This document shows positions 1 to 12,650 of a stretch of 64,000 nucleotides of DNA, piece after piece. A program made the translations under genes and the position numbers. This stretch comes from Saposhnikovia divaricata (taxonomy: Eukaryota; Streptophyta; Magnoliopsida; Apiales; Apiaceae). Below the pieces are notes generated by a model, which was not told where the DNA came from, made no database searches, and saw only the letters and a program-made list of their open reading frames with translations. Location: NCBI GenBank assembly GCA_036435485.1, contig CM071599.1:4490803-4554802 (forward strand). The letters are read 5' to 3'. Numbering within the stretch: position 1 is the first letter of the stretch; the number at the start of each line of letters is the position of its first letter.

Positions 1-908
1 AACTATGATCAATCCAAGAAGAAATCATTGAGAGAAGTTCAAGTCAAAGTTGTTCATGCCTCAGTGATTTGGAAAGCCAAGAATCAAGATCATAACTATC
101 AGTATCAATAAGACCAATTGATTTCAAGTGAACAAGAAGGAAAGCAAATATTGGAAAGCCACATTTCTAATTGGATATGGTAACTTATTCAAGAAGCAAA
201 AACCCTATCAAGACTAGTCACATATGAACCAGACCGTTGCATCAAGTGTCAGGACATTGATAGCAAGTTTATGTCAGTAATAAAGATCCATATTCAAGAG
301 CTTTGTGAAGAACAAAGAAGACATGAAGATATCACAAGTTCAAGATGTGCATTGAAGTTTCAAGTTGAAGACCGGAATATTTTCTAAGTACTAAATATTC
401 TAGATGCCCAAGTAGAAGTTTCTAAGTAGAAGTTCTACTTAGAAATTCGAGATGGCTAAGTAGAAATTCTCAAGTAGAAGTTCTACTTAGAGTGCAGCTT
501 CAACATGACACATGGCATCTTCTGATTGGCAGATTTCCAAGCTTTCAAGATAAGGCAAGATTTATGTGGACATCATTGGGCCACGTATATCTTAGTCTTT
601 GAAGTCTACAGGACATAGATTACATGTAGTATAAATAGAAGTACTTGTGTAATGTTTTTAGTTAGTAAGCAATTCTTGAGAAAAACACAAGAGAAAAAAA
701 GAGAGAGTGCATTCACAGAGCATAGTATCATTCACTTCTCTCTGAACTTCTGTTATACTTTGTAATGAATGTTGTAGCAACCATTTCAAGTTATATATAA
801 GACATATATTCCTTGAATCTGTGTGTTCATTTATTGCATCGTATTTATTGCTTCTCATATTCGAAATGTTGTATTCACCCCCCCTCTACAACACATTTGG
901 ACCTAACA
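1..908 (+). repeat. LTR (right part) of a SIRE-like Ty1/copia element
   Basis: The window opens inside this sequence, so its left end is not seen. I read it as an LTR because it is non-coding, has a TATA box at 630-637, ends in CCTAACA like the other copia LTR ends in this window, and is followed at once by gag-like coding sequence. It holds two palindromes (422-442 and about 472-488) built on CTAAGTAGAA and its complement. No primer-binding site follows: the sequence passes from the LTR end to the middle of gag within two bases. It differs from the 533-bp LTR at 17,640, so it belongs to another family member. The alternative is a 5' leader fragment. Confidence 0.55.
630..637 (+). promoter_or_regulatory. 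TATA box of the LTR
   Basis: TATAAATA lies about 270 bases before the inferred LTR end, a normal position for the U3/R boundary of a plant LTR. Seen by motif only. Confidence 0.5.
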
Positions 909-1888
909 ATAGTGATAACATATCTGAATTGAGAATTTATCTTAAGTCATTACATATCAGTTATAGGTATCAGACTTTAGAGAATGAGAGAATCAAATCT
1001 TTTAATTCTGAAATTAAAGAAAGAAATAAATTTGTTAAAGAGAAACTTGTCAACATGCAACAAGTTCAGAAAGAAAGAGATGATGCTGTTTATTTAGAAC
1101 AGGAATTGCTTGGAAGATATAGGCAACTAGAATCTGAATTGGAGAAAGAAAATCACATAATTAAGACTTGGACTGATTCTGGAAAAGACACTCATGAGGT
1201 TTTTCAGTCAGACACAGTTGGTTTAGGTTACTGTGAGGAAGATGAACTTAGGTTTCAAAACAAAGTCAAAATTAGAACACATCTTCCACCTAGAAAATTT
1301 GTTACTGGCACAAGTGAACCTAAGTCTGAAGTTGAAAAGGAAGCTATTGAGACTTGTGTTAAACAAATTAATATTGGTTCAATGACAGATAAACAACTTA
1401 AACATAAGCTTAAGGAGTTAAAATCTGTTAAGAAACAGAAAGTGTCCAGGAAGAACAGAAATGGTAAGGTAGGCATTACTAAAGGTTATAATCAAATGTT
1501 TGCTACTTATGCTCCAAGGAAGACATGTCATAACTGTGGTAATCCTAATCATCTTGCTAGTTTTTGCAGGAAAAATAAAGACATTAATTCTTTACCCTCC
1601 AAGTCTGGGGTAAAGAATGATTATGTTAAAACTAAACCACAGACTTTATGCAAACATTGTGGAAGTACTTGGCATTCCATTTATACTTTCAGGGATTATC
1701 ATGCTATCTATCATAATTATTATGAACTGAAGCCCAATTTGAAATGGGTTAGGGTTAATTCTGCAAGTGTAAACTCTGAAAATGTTAGCTTAAACTCTGA
1801 TAATAAGAATTCCGCTACTAAAGCTAAAAAAGTTAAGAAAGCCAAAGGATCCAAGCAAGTCTGGATCCTTAAATCTGATCTTCAGTGA
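909..1888 (+). pseudogene. copia gag, C-terminal part
   Basis: The frame is open from the LTR junction to a TGA at 1886-1888. The first third is charged and helical (a run rich in KER, likely coiled coil), as in SIRE-type gag. A complete zinc knuckle C-X2-C-X4-H-X4-C (CHNCGNPNHLASFC) lies near 1531-1572. A second, imperfect one (CKHCGSTWHSIYTF) about 115 bases later has lost its last Cys. The N-terminal capsid half is absent. A stop and a frame change separate it from the protease downstream, so no gag-pol protein can be made. Lys-rich tail before the protease is typical of the family. Confidence 0.75.
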
Positions 1889-3522
1889 ATTTTTGTGATT
1901 GCAGGGCATCAGGGAGAGTACCCTAGTCGGTGGACAGTGGATGTTCAGGACACATGATTAGAAATAAAGCCCTGCTATCAGAGTATGAGGAGAAGGCTGG
2001 CCCAAAAGTTTCCTATGGAGATGGCAACGTAGGACGTACCTTGGGATATGGCAATATCAATCTTGGAAATGTCATCATCACATATGTAGCTCTGGTTCCA
2101 GGACTCAAGCATGATCTGCTATCTGTGAGTCAAATCTGTGACAGAGGTTATCATGTGGATTTTCAACCTGAATACTATGAAGTTATCAGTAAATCTACAG
2201 GAAAAGTTGTTCTAGTTGGACACAGGCGCAACAATATCTATGAAGCAAAGTTGTTGACAAACTCTTTTGGAAAAGCTGTGTGCCTGTCAACAAGAATGTC
2301 TAGTGAAGAGAGTTGGAAGTGGCATAAGAAACTCTCTCATTTGAATCTGAACAACATAAATGAGTTGATTAGAAAGGATCTTGTAAGAGGACTCCCAAAG
2401 TCTTTATTAAATGTTGATGGCCTGTGTGATTCCTATCAAAAGGCCAAACAAAGGAAGTCATCTTTCAAAAGCAAGTCTGAATCTTCAATTGTTGATCCTT
2501 ATCATCTTCTACATGTTGATCTGTTTGGACCAGTGAATGTCTTGTCTATTGGAAGAAAGAAATATGCTTTAGTTATTGTTGATGAACACACCAGATACAC
2601 TTGGGTGTATTTTCTAGAAAAGAAGAATGAAACTGCATTAACTCTGATGAAGCATGTAAAGCTGCTGGACAAAGGATCAAAACACAAAGTCAAAATAATC
2701 AGGAGTGATAATGGAACAGAATTTAGGAATGCAACAATGGAAGAATTCTTCAAGAACAGATGAGTGAAGCAAGAGTTTTCTGCACCTGGAACACCACAGC
2801 AAAATTGTGTAGTTGGGAGGAAAAACAGAACCTTGATAGAAGCTGCCAGAACTATGCTTGATGAAGCAAAATTGCCAACCTATTTCTAGGCAGAAGCAGT
2901 TCAAACTCCTTGTTTTACTCAAAATGCTACTTTGATAAAAAAGCATGGAAAAACACCATATGAGATTGTGAGGGAAAAGAAGCCTAACCTGAAATATTTT
3001 CATATTTTTGGGTTCAAATGCTTTGTGTTAAAAACTCATTTTGAACAGTTGACCAAATTTGAGTTAAAAGTTGATGAAGGAAATTTTTTTGGTTATCCGC
3101 TGTCAACTAAGGCATTCAGAGTTTATAATCTGAGAACCTAGGTAATTATGGAGTCAATTCATGTGTCATTTGATGAAAAGAAAATAACTGGACTTGAAGA
3201 TGTAGATGAACATGATCAACTGCGCTTTGAAAATGAAGAATTAATCTCTGATGAAGTAAACTCTGATGAAGCTGAGTCGACAAACTCTGTTGAAGCATAC
3301 TCTGAACCTCTACTGGTAAACACTGAAGAAACTTCTCAGCCAGAATAAAGGGGAGAACCAGTTGAGGGGGAGCATGAATGATCACTTCAAAATGATGACT
3401 CAAATACTGAAAGTGAGTCAGCTGAAAAATCTGGATCAATCTCTGATGACTCAAACTCTGAAAGTGCAAAATCTGACAGTTCAAACTCTGAGCAGTCAAT
3501 TTCAGGGGGAGCCTTAGAGATT
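1889..3522 (+). pseudogene. copia protease-integrase region, broken
   Basis: The protease active site reads MDSGCSGHM (1930 onward), the copia form of D-S/T-G. Integrase follows: a GAG pre-integrase segment with W-H-x-x-L-S-H (about 2320), then the DDE core with HVDLFGPV (first Asp, about 2515) and RSDNGTEF (second Asp, about 2702). Stops occur at 2761-2763 (TGA), about 2887 (TAG) and 3139-3141 (TAG), and the frame then drifts through an acidic, Ser/Asn-rich linker to the MITE at 3531. Identification is from family motifs. The lesions are read directly. It cannot be functional. Confidence 0.8.
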
Positions 3523-4117
3523 GATGAAAGTAGGCCTGTCAACGGATCGGATTCGGATCGGATTATCCTAAATCCATATCCGAATCCATTAAGATTTTTC
3601 GGTTTCGGATCGGATCGGATGGGATCAGGGGTCGGACATTTTTTAGTCCGATCCATACCCGATCCGTTCGGGTTTCGGATTTTCGGATCGGAGGTCTATA
3701 TATTTTTTATAAATTTTATATTATGTATGATAAATAGAATATATATAATATATACTAAATAATAAATTTAGTATATTATATATTATATAATACATATAAA
3801 TAATAAATATAACATATATTATATATAATATAGTATAGATATGTAGATAAATTTTTAATAATATATATTATATTATATAATATATATATATATATATTAT
3901 ATATAATATATAAAAAATATAAAAAATATTTAATATATAAATATATTCGGATCGGATCGTTAACGGATCGGATCATACTAAATCCATATCCGCTCCTTAT
4001 CGGATCGGATCTTTATCGGATCGGATATTTTTTTGAAGGATCCATACTCGCTAATTTCGGATCCGGTCGGATCGGATTGGGTCGGATTCTTGATCCATTG
4101 ACAGGTCTAGATGAAAG
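3523..4117. mobile_element. hAT-type MITE with 8-bp TSD
   Basis: The element body is 3531-4109 (579 bp). The ends are near-perfect inverted repeats: TAGGCCTGTCAACGGATC at the left and the complement of TAGACCTGTCAATGGATC at the right. The 8-bp target duplication GATGAAAG is exact on both sides (3523-3530 and 4110-4117). The 8-bp TSD is the signature of the hAT superfamily. Inside, each arm carries many copies of GGATCGGATC, and the core is almost pure A/T. No transposase is encoded, so it is non-autonomous. It sits in the linker between copia integrase and reverse transcriptase. Confidence 0.9.
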
Positions 4118-5834
4118 GCAACAAGAAAATCAGGAGAACATGGATCAAGGGGGAGGATCAAATACTGATAGAATTCATTTACCTTCGGATAGGAAATGGA
4201 GAAAATCTCATACACTTGATCTAATTATTGGAGATCCAGATGCGAAAGTAAGGACAAGGAGTGCTACAACAAATGAATATCTGTTTCATGCATTCCTATC
4301 GAAATCTGAACCAAAGAAGGTAGAAGAAGCTCTTCAAGATGCTGACTGGATAACAGCAATGCAAGAGGAGTTAAATGAATTCGAAAGAAATGAAGTATGG
4401 ACCCTTGTACCTAGACCACAGAATAGATCTGTTGTTGGTACTAGATGGGTTTTCAGAAATAAAACTGATAGTGAGGGAGTTGTTACAAGGAACAAGGCTA
4501 GACTTGTGGCAAAAGGCTATTCACAGCAGGAAGGAATAGACTATGATGAAACTTTTGCTCCAGTTGCAAGATTGGAGGCAATAAGGATTTTTCTAGCATA
4601 TGCATCTCATAAGAAATTCAAGGTTTTTCAGATGCATGTAAAAAGTGCTTTTCTGAATGGGAAGCTTGAAGAAGAAGTGTTTGTTGAACAATCACCAGGA
4701 TTTGTGGACCCCAAATATCCAGACTATGTCTACAGGCTGGATAAGGCTCTCTATGGACTTAAGCAGGCACCAAGAGCATGGTATGAAACTCTGGCTCAAT
4801 TTCTTTTAGAAAGTGGGTTGAACAGAGGTACAATTAATAAAACCCTATTCTATTTTAAATCTGGCAGTGACTTGCTTTTAGTACAAATATATGTTGATGA
4901 CATAATTTTTGGGTCTGCTAATGATAAACTCTGTAAGAATTTTGCCAAGCTCATGTAGTCCAGGTATCAAATGAGCATGATGGGAGAGCTTATTTATTTT
5001 CTAGGCCTACAAGTGAAGCAAACAGATGATGGGATTTTTATAAATCAAGCAAAATATACCAGAAATCTTCTCAAGAAATTTGGTATGCTTGACTGTTCAT
5101 CTACAACAACTCCCATGGAAACAGCAACAAAGTTGGACAAAGACACAGGAGCTCCAGTAGATATGACAAGCTACAGAGGCATGATAGGGTCTCTTCTTTA
5201 TCTAACAGCAAGCAGACCTGACATCATGTATGCAACTTGTCCTTGTGCAAGGTTTCAGGCAGACCCCAGAGAACCACATCTAACAGCTGTGAAGAGAATT
5301 TTTAAGTATCTCAAGGGCACCACAACCTTAGGTCTGTGGTATCCCAGAGAATCAGATTTCAAGCTACGTGGTTACTCTGATGCAGACTTTGCAGGCTGTA
5401 AGATAGACAGAAAAAGCACCAGTGGAAGTTGTCAATTTCTGGGTGGCAGACTTGTTTCTTGGTACAGCAAGAAACAGAAATCAATTTCTACATCTACAGC
5501 TGAAGCAGAGTATATTGCAGCTGGTAGCTATTGTACAAAGATTCTGTGGATGAAGAATCAATTGCTGGATTATGGATTAAGGTACAGTAAAATACCTATT
5601 TTCTGTGATAATCAAAGTGCTATTGCTATGACACGTAATCCAGTATAGCATTCAATGACCAAGCACATCAGCATAAGGTACCATTTTATCGGAGAACATG
5701 TAGAGGAAGGAAATATTGAGCTTCATTTTGTGTCTACAGAACAACAGCTTGCAGATATCTTCACCAAGCCATTGAGTGAAGCTACATTTACAAGGCTGGT
5801 AAATGAAATAGGGATGATCTCTGGTTTCGACTAG
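4118..5834 (+). pseudogene. copia reverse transcriptase-RNase H, broken
   Basis: This continues the same pol past the MITE. It begins with the copia RT entry segment (W...AM.EE...F..N..W.LV), then RWVFRNK, ARLVAKGY and YGLKQAPRAWY, and has the catalytic box YVDDIIFG at about 4890. The aspartate expected in the 'QMDVKSAFLNG' motif is replaced by His (QMHVKSAFLNG). RNase H is recognised by YSDADFAGC, STAEAEYIAAG and DNQSAIAM. In-frame TAG stops lie at 4956-4958 and 5646-5648, and the reading frame ends at TAG 5832-5834 after LADIFTKPL. Broken copy, same orientation as the gag upstream. Confidence 0.85.
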
Positions 5835-7146
5835 AGATACTGGTTAGAATCAAACCTTACTATGTTGCTCATGTTTCTGTGATTAGTATACCTTGATGTG
5901 GTAATACAACTGTTAGAATACTCTGAAGGTCTTACACTATTGAAATGTTGGATAAACTCTGATAAATTCTGATAATGTTATTGTCTGAACATAAACACCA
6001 ATGAAGAAATCTGTATGAAGCATAATTCTCAGTAATTAATCATGAATCCTTCTAAGTTATTTGTGATCTAATCTTAGACTGTGCAGAAAATTAACACAGC
6101 ATGATACTGTTTCCATATTTATAGCATCTCTTAGTTTATCTATCCTAAATTCTGAGTCTGTAAATACTGTGTGCATTGCCTCTCATGACCAACTTCTGAT
6201 GTTGATGACTTCTAAACTCTGTTTGATTAAACTTTGTTAAGTTAGATTATGTTATAAGTCTACCCCCAAAGCAAATGTATATAGACTGTTAGAACTCCTT
6301 TGAGATTATGTTGTGTCTAGGACGACCCAGGAACTTGTAGTAAATAGTAAGGGCTAAAATTCTCTAATTTTTGGTGACTAGTCAAAGACTAGGAAGACCC
6401 AGGAACTTATTAAAAAGATAAGGGCTAAAATTATAGGATTTTTGGTGACTAGTTCCAACCTCTGATTACTGGAGAAAAAAAGGGGGGGGGTATAAGTTAG
6501 TTTAGAATTCCTGTATTTACTACAGAGTTTAGCATTCATCAGACATTAAGTGTTTACTATGAGAGTTTGTACAAACAGTGTTTACTGATTTATTTTATGG
6601 ATTTTATGAAAAATTAGATGCTCTAAATATTGAATTAGTAAACTCTGCTATACACACACATAAATTCACAATTGTGCAGTCTTTGAAAGGGTTATGAAAA
6701 TAAAGTTGGAGAATTGACAAACACTGATGAATTTTGTCTAGTACTCTAAGGTAAATTTTATTTCAGACAATTTACATACTTGGGGTAAAAAGAGTTTTTG
6801 AAAAATGAATTACATAATTGCCAACTGTTAATGAGTATTAGAGTGTTAAAGGTATTAAAAAAAGGAGAGAAAGTAGCAGTAATTATTGCCACAATTACTG
6901 AATGTGCAAAGTACTTTCATTGCATGTGTGCCACGTGTCCCACTCACACATTAAACAAGGAACTGGTTGAGTGTATTAATGTTTAAAACGATTGGGTTTT
7001 AATTTTTAATTACAAATCTAATCATTTTTACATAAACGGTTATTCTCTTTATACACAACCACTCACAGTTACTTGTTCTTTCACTTGCACATTTTCACAT
7101 ACACCTTTCTTACATATCTTTTTCTTTGATATTTTCTTCTAATCTC
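5835..7146 (+). repeat. non-coding spacer between copia pol and extra ORF
   Basis: No supported gene. This is the long spacer that SIRE-like elements have after pol. It holds a degenerate tandem duplication of about 72 bp (6317-6380 and 6389-6451, both starting near GACCCAGGAACTT) and a purine tract ending in nine G (about 6474-6490). Several copies of AAACTCTG occur here (for example 5954, 6214, 6640). Confidence 0.5.
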
Positions 7147-9226
7147 ATGACCACCAAAGCTTTTACCACTCGTGGGTTAGTGTTTGTACCTAAAAACTAT
7201 GCAGCTCCGTTGAATAATGAGAATGTTCCTGAGGCGTTTCATCTAATTCAAAACTTTTTGCGGGATTCGGAGATTGGAACAGCCCTAATCGAACCAACAA
7301 AGCTCTCTGCTGCACAGATTGTTACTTTCTGGCAGAGATCTACTTATGACGATGGAGAAGAGAATGGGACTCCGTCCATTATTTTCACATATGAGGAAAC
7401 AGAGTATGTCATTACTCCAACGACGGTTCGAGAAACTTTTGGATTTGAGACACACTCTACATACAGTGTTGTTGGTGAAAGATATCTCAAAGAGATGTTG
7501 TAGCAAATTGGGTATTCAGGTCCATTAGAGAAACTTGGTCAAGTGAAAAGGCCATTTCTGAGGAAGGAATGGAGTTTCTTTTTTGATTGCATCACAAGGG
7601 CGTTTGGAAAGAAAGTCACCAATTGGGATGCTATTCCTACTGACAGTCTTCAAATCGGGTATTCTCTTCTTTATGGAAGTAATTTTGATTTTGGTAGACT
7701 TGTCTTGATGAATTTGGGTGAAAGATTGTCAGAGTCTAGTACAACTGTTTATTTTTCTAGATTTTGTCAATTACTATTCTCTGCTTGTGTGCCTAATGTT
7801 GAAATCTCTGAGGAAGATGTTATTGAGGCCTTTAAGCTTCAAAAGAGAGTATTCTCTGATTTGACCAACAAGGATGCAAACAAGGAGCAAGTACCTGACT
7901 TCATTTTGCCTCTTGCTCTTCAAAATTTCTTAAATCAACCTCAAGAACCACAACAGTCTGATCCTGAGCCTGAGCCTGCTCCACTTGTAAACACTGAACC
8001 TCTACAAATTGCAAACACTGAACAAAATCAACCACCTACACAGGATAAACCAAAGGGTGGAGGTAGAATAAAGCACAAAGCTGTCAGGGCTAAGAAAGTA
8101 AGAGTAAAAAGGTCTGATTTCTCAAACTCTGCTAAAGAAGAAGTGGCAGCTGAGGTGCCTAAATCAAAGAGGAGAAGGTTGTTACTTGATGAGTCAGATG
8201 AGGAGACAAATGTTGAAGCTCCAAAGGTGATTTCTAAGGAGATACCTACTGTTGAGATGAATACTGAAGATGCACAGGTGGATGTTGAAAACAGAGATGG
8301 TTTTGCTGAGTCATTCATTCCATTCTCTGATGACATTGAAGTTCCTATCTCATCACCTATTTTTGCTCATTCTAAAGAAACTGGTGTAGCTGATCAACCT
8401 ACTGTAGTACTTGATGAAATAGTAGCAACACATACTGCATTATTCTCTGACGCTCACCAAGTTACTGAACAAGGTGAAGAAATTGATCAACCAACCAAGG
8501 CTGTCATTTCTGAGCCTGTGGATGAAGTCCTTGCAAAGTCTGTTACAGCTGGAAAACAACCTACAGAGAATATTGAGGAGATTTTTGCTGAGAATATTGA
8601 AGTTACAGAGTCTCCTGCTGACAAGGTTGAAGCTGATGCAAATGCTAAAATTGATGTTGAAGTTGAAGGAAGTACTGAGTCTAATTCTTCTCAGAGACAA
8701 CCAGTACAAACTGATGGAAAGAAAACTGATTTTTCTGGACCTTCACAACGTGAAATTGAAGCGGGATATTTTGCCAAATTCTCAGAGAATTGGTATAAGG
8801 AGGATTGCATTTTTCCAGCTGGAAGAGCAGCTGCTTTTGTGCATAGCACTGCTACAAAGATTTCCAATCCAGAGATTCTTTCATGTTTGCAAGCCACTGT
8901 AGTTCAAATCAAGACTCTGAATAACAGGTTTGATGATTCTCAACAAGCGATAACTGATCTACGAGCTGAATTGTTCAAAGAGACATGACTCTGCAGAGAG
9001 ATACTAAAATGAAGTTTCAGACTTTTTCTAAAGATCAGGAAGCTATGCTTAAAAGGCTAAGTAAAGTGGAAGAGAATCAAACTGCCTTGTCTGATAAAAT
9101 TGACTCTATTGCTACTTCATTAGAATTGATCACATCTATATTGATTCCTGATGATGTCAAAAAGGGGGGGAGAGTTGCTAATTTCAAATGCAAGCAATCT
9201 CAAACTCTGCCTAAGAAGGATGATGC
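7147..9226 (+). pseudogene. SIRE-type extra ORF (env-like position), copy A
   Basis: ATG at 7147 opens a frame with an in-frame TAG at 7501-7503, then runs on to TGA 8986-8988. A short +1-frame continuation (8985 on) carries the rest to 9226. The N-terminal third resembles the plant-retrotransposon domain with EWSFFFDCI and YFSRFCQLLFSACVPN. The middle is acidic and Pro/Glu/Val-rich with a basic patch (KSKRRRLLLDESDEE), and the end is helical. In SIRE/Maximus elements an ORF in this place has been called envelope-like, but I see no signal peptide or membrane segment here. The 3' end is cut off by LTR sequence starting at 9228. Confidence 0.7.
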
Positions 9227-9227
9227 T

Positions 9228-9370
9228 TGTTAAATATAATTGATGTGGTTAATATCAGTGTTTAAGTTTTACAGGGAAAAACAGAGTTGAACTTGAAACT
9301 GGAATCAGTCAGAGTTTAGTTAACTCTGACAGTTGGAAGCTCGACAGAGTCTGATGAAACTAGAGCCTGT
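9228..9370 (+). repeat. 5' fragment of SIRE-like LTR
   Basis: It starts TGTTAAATATAATTGATGTG and matches the first ~140 bases of the LTR at 15,246, with many small differences. It abuts the truncated end of ORF copy A with no 3' non-coding region or polypurine tract between. This indicates a deletion that joined the ORF to an LTR start. The right edge is approximate. About 90 bases of unassigned sequence, including a (TG)n run, follow before copy B. Confidence 0.7.
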
Positions 9371-9459
9371 TGTTGGAGGAGGAATTTCTGCCATTGATTA
9401 TAGTTGTGTGTGTGTGTGTGGATCTTAAACTGTATTAAATTAACAGATTGTCTCTGATA

Positions 9460-12369
9460 CCAATTGTTTATTTCTCATGTTTTTGTCAAAGTTTATACTC
9501 TGCTTGTTTGCCTAATGTGGAAATTTCTGATGAAGATGTCATCCAACCCTTCCAATTTCATAAGAGAATATTCTCTGACTTGACCAACAAAGATGCAAAC
9601 AAGGATCAAGTTCCAGAGTTTATTTTCCCACTAGCCCTCAAAAATTTTCTCAATCAACCACAGGAACCACAAGCACCTGAACCTGCACTTGAACCTACAT
9701 CAGAACCCACACCTGAACCTATCTCTAAACCTACATCTACATTCATTCCATCCACTGCTGCTACTACTTCACAACCTCAACCTCCACCTCAATCACAACC
9801 TCCATCTCAAACTCAACCTCAATCACAATCCAAACCAATTGCTAAGCCTAAGAAACACAGGGCTATAAGACCACCAAGAAAGCAAAGAGCCAACAGGCCA
9901 AAAGATGATGAGGCTGAAGCTCCTAGGCCCAAGAGAAGAAGGGTATTAATTGATGAATCTGATGATGAGGTAGAACCTCAAATTGAAGCTCCAGAGGATA
10001 TGTCTAAGGAGACTCCTGCTGTTGAGACAGAGGTTATCTTAGAACCTACTGTAGCAAAACCTGAACCAAGAATTGATGAACCTGTACTTGCTGAGGTTCA
10101 GATTGAAAAAGATGCTAGAACTGAGTTACCTTCAATGGAAGAGTTTGATGAAAATTTCATGTCATTCTCTGTTGAAGTTGAAGATCCTATTCCAACACCC
10201 ATGGCTGCAAACTCTGCTGATACTGGTGTTGCTGATCAACCTACTGTGGTGCTAGAAGAAACAGAGGTTGCATCTCACACAGAGTTATTCTTTGATGCAC
10301 ATCAAGTCTCTGACCATGGTGAGGAAATAGATCAGCCTGCCAAATTTCTCTTTTCAGAGATTGTCATGGTAAATTATGCTAATCAAGAAGAACAAGTTGC
10401 TCAAGAAGAACTTGTTCCTGAACTTAATGAAGAAACTGCCTCAGTTGCAGATGCAGATGATTCTGAAAATGATCTTTCTAAAGAGGTGAGTGCAGAAGCT
10501 GGATCTACTCAAAATGTTGAAGTTCAGACTGATGGACTGAAAATAGGGGAGAAGATAGACTTTGTTGGACCTTCTGCAAGAGATATTGAAGATGCTTATA
10601 TGGCAAAACAAACTGCAGAGTGGTACAAAGAAGACTGCATCTTTCCTACTGGAAGAGCAGCTGATTTTCTCAAGGATAATTCTAAGAAGATTTTAAATCC
10701 AGACATTCTGACATGCTTGCAAGGCACAATGATTCAGGTTAAGGCCTTGAATCACAGATTTGATGAAAATCAGAAGTCAATTGTAGATCTGAGAAATGAA
10801 GTTGTAAGTAGAGAGATGAGTCTATAGAGAGACAACAACAGGTTGTTTTAAACCTTCTCAAAGACTCTGGAGACTCTGATTCAAAGATTGGGCAAAGTTG
10901 AAGAAAATCAGACTTTGTTAGCTGACAAGATCGAATCTATTGCCAACTTTCTTGAGTTAATTACTTCAATCTTGATCCCTGATGATGTCAAAAAGGGGGA
11001 GATAGTTGCTAGATCCAAGTGTAGGCAGCAGTCTCAAACTCTGTCAAAGAAAGATGATCTTGATGATGAAGGAACTAATTCAGAGAGGAGGCTGAGATCA
11101 AAGTCTGGTGTTAATCTGAAAGCTGGTGTTCATTTAAAAGCTGGCAAGTCTACAAGATCAAGTACAGCAGTGAATACAAATGTACAGAGTACTTCAAGGC
11201 AAAAGGATTTGTTATTCTCTTACAATCCACAAACTGATGAAGAGCTTGCTGCTAAGATTTTCTTGGAAGAGAATGCTGAGGGAGCTACCTTAGAAGATGT
11301 TCATGCTGAAGAATTACTCTTGCAAGAAGAGCATTTGAAAGCCATGAAATCTGGAAAGGCCAAGAAAAGTACTAAAGCCCCAAGGCCTGTTCTAAAAGGG
11401 ATAGTGATTAAAGAAAATCTTGCTGGTAGTCAAGAAGAAGAAGAACGAAAATTGACAAGAAAATCATCACTTGATGCCAAGCTGAAGCTTAAAGGTATAA
11501 TGGGTCAAGAAGACAAAGGGAAAAAGGTAGATACAACCTCTGTTGCTACACATGTTGTGAGTGAACCCCTACCTGTTCAAAATAATCCATTGTCTGCTCA
11601 AATGCAAAGATTTTTCTCCAAGCCTACAATTCCTGTTCAAGCTCAGAAGAAAGGAGTTGGTACTTTTCAGCATGATAGAGCTTTCTTAGGAAAGCCTCCT
11701 GGTAAGAACACATCTGGTTTGGGTTCTCACAAAGATGTCAGAATAAACAACAGTCCTAGAAATCCTTCATCACTTATTTCTCCTGGAACTGGTATGATTC
11801 AAGAAAATCTAGACAAACTGGATTCAGTTCAGCTGGTTCATCAGAAGAGTTTGGATAGATACTTTTTACTGTACCTCATGGAGGGTGTGTATAGGATGAA
11901 TGAAGATGACATCAAGCTGAAGCTGTGTGAAGAACTTCAATATGTTCTATACTTATTCAGGGTTACAAATCGAAGAACAACACTTATTGCTGATTCTATA
12001 AGAGAATATATGAAGAAAGCCAAAGTACTTACTGGTTCAAAGACTACAGAAGAGTATGTTCCTAAGTACAGAGACTATCATGGAAATCTTGTTGAAATGA
12101 AGAGGAATAGTGCTCGACTGAAGATTGACTTGGGTATAACTGTGCTGGACTTCAATTCTGAATCTGAGAAAGCATATTTTATCAGGCTTGGAAACGAAAT
12201 GAGGAAAAACAAAATTTATTCTCTGAGAGCTGCTATCTACCAAACTGGAGAAGATGATCCTAAGCTGAAAGAGATCAAGGAGATAATGCAGAGAGAGCTC
12301 GAGAATGCGGAAATAAGACTGCTTATAGACTATCTTAGAACAACACCAGATGTTGAGGAGGTTAGGTAG
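9460..12369 (+). pseudogene. SIRE-type extra ORF, copy B (lacks N-terminus)
   Basis: The frame opens inside the homologue of copy A: YFSCFCQSLYSACLPN here against YFSRFCQLLFSACVPN there. The first ~200 residues are therefore missing. A Pro/Gln/Ser-rich stretch (about 9660-9840) and a basic patch KRRRVLIDESDDE follow. In-frame stops at 10,825-10,827 (TAG) and shortly after divide it. The second half (10,888-12,369) is the conserved C-terminal module with NPQTDEELAAKIFLEEN, VPKYRDYHGNLVEMKRNSAR and YSLRAAIYQTGEDDPK, ending at TAG. That module is missing from copy A and present again in copy C, so the three copies overlap like shingles. Confidence 0.7.
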
Positions 12370-12650
12370 AAAAAGTCTGTAAGTAATTCTTATTTTCTGT
12401 AAATTTTGTTAAGTCAAGATTAAACTCTGCTTATTTGAATAAACACTGTGTTTGTATAAAATTGTTTTGACATCATCAATTACTGTTAACTTGTGCATTT
12501 TTACTAATGAACAAGTTGGGGGAGATTGTTAAATATAATTTATGTGGTTAATATCAGTGTTTAAGTTTTACAGGGAAAAATAGAGTTTAACTTGAAACTG
12601 GAAGCTTAAACTCTGACAGTTGGAAGCTCGACAGAGTCTGCTAAACGCTG
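12370..12650 (+). repeat. 3' non-coding region, polypurine tract and LTR start
   Basis: After copy B there is a short non-coding tail, a polypurine tract GTTGGGGGAGAT (about 12,515-12,526) and an LTR start TGTTAAATATAATTTATGTGG at 12,527. This is the normal 3' end of a SIRE-like element. The LTR is recognisable for only ~120 bases and then passes into gag coding sequence, so most of the LTR and the whole 5' leader are missing. Confidence 0.7.

Noticed and set aside
3776..3976. 66-codon frame rich in Tyr and Ile
   Set aside because: It lies in the A/T core of the hAT MITE; a by-product of (TATA)n composition.
7147..8988. Viral envelope protein, as the historical 'env-like' label suggests
   Set aside because: No signal peptide, transmembrane helix or cleavage motif visible; the product looks acidic and soluble.
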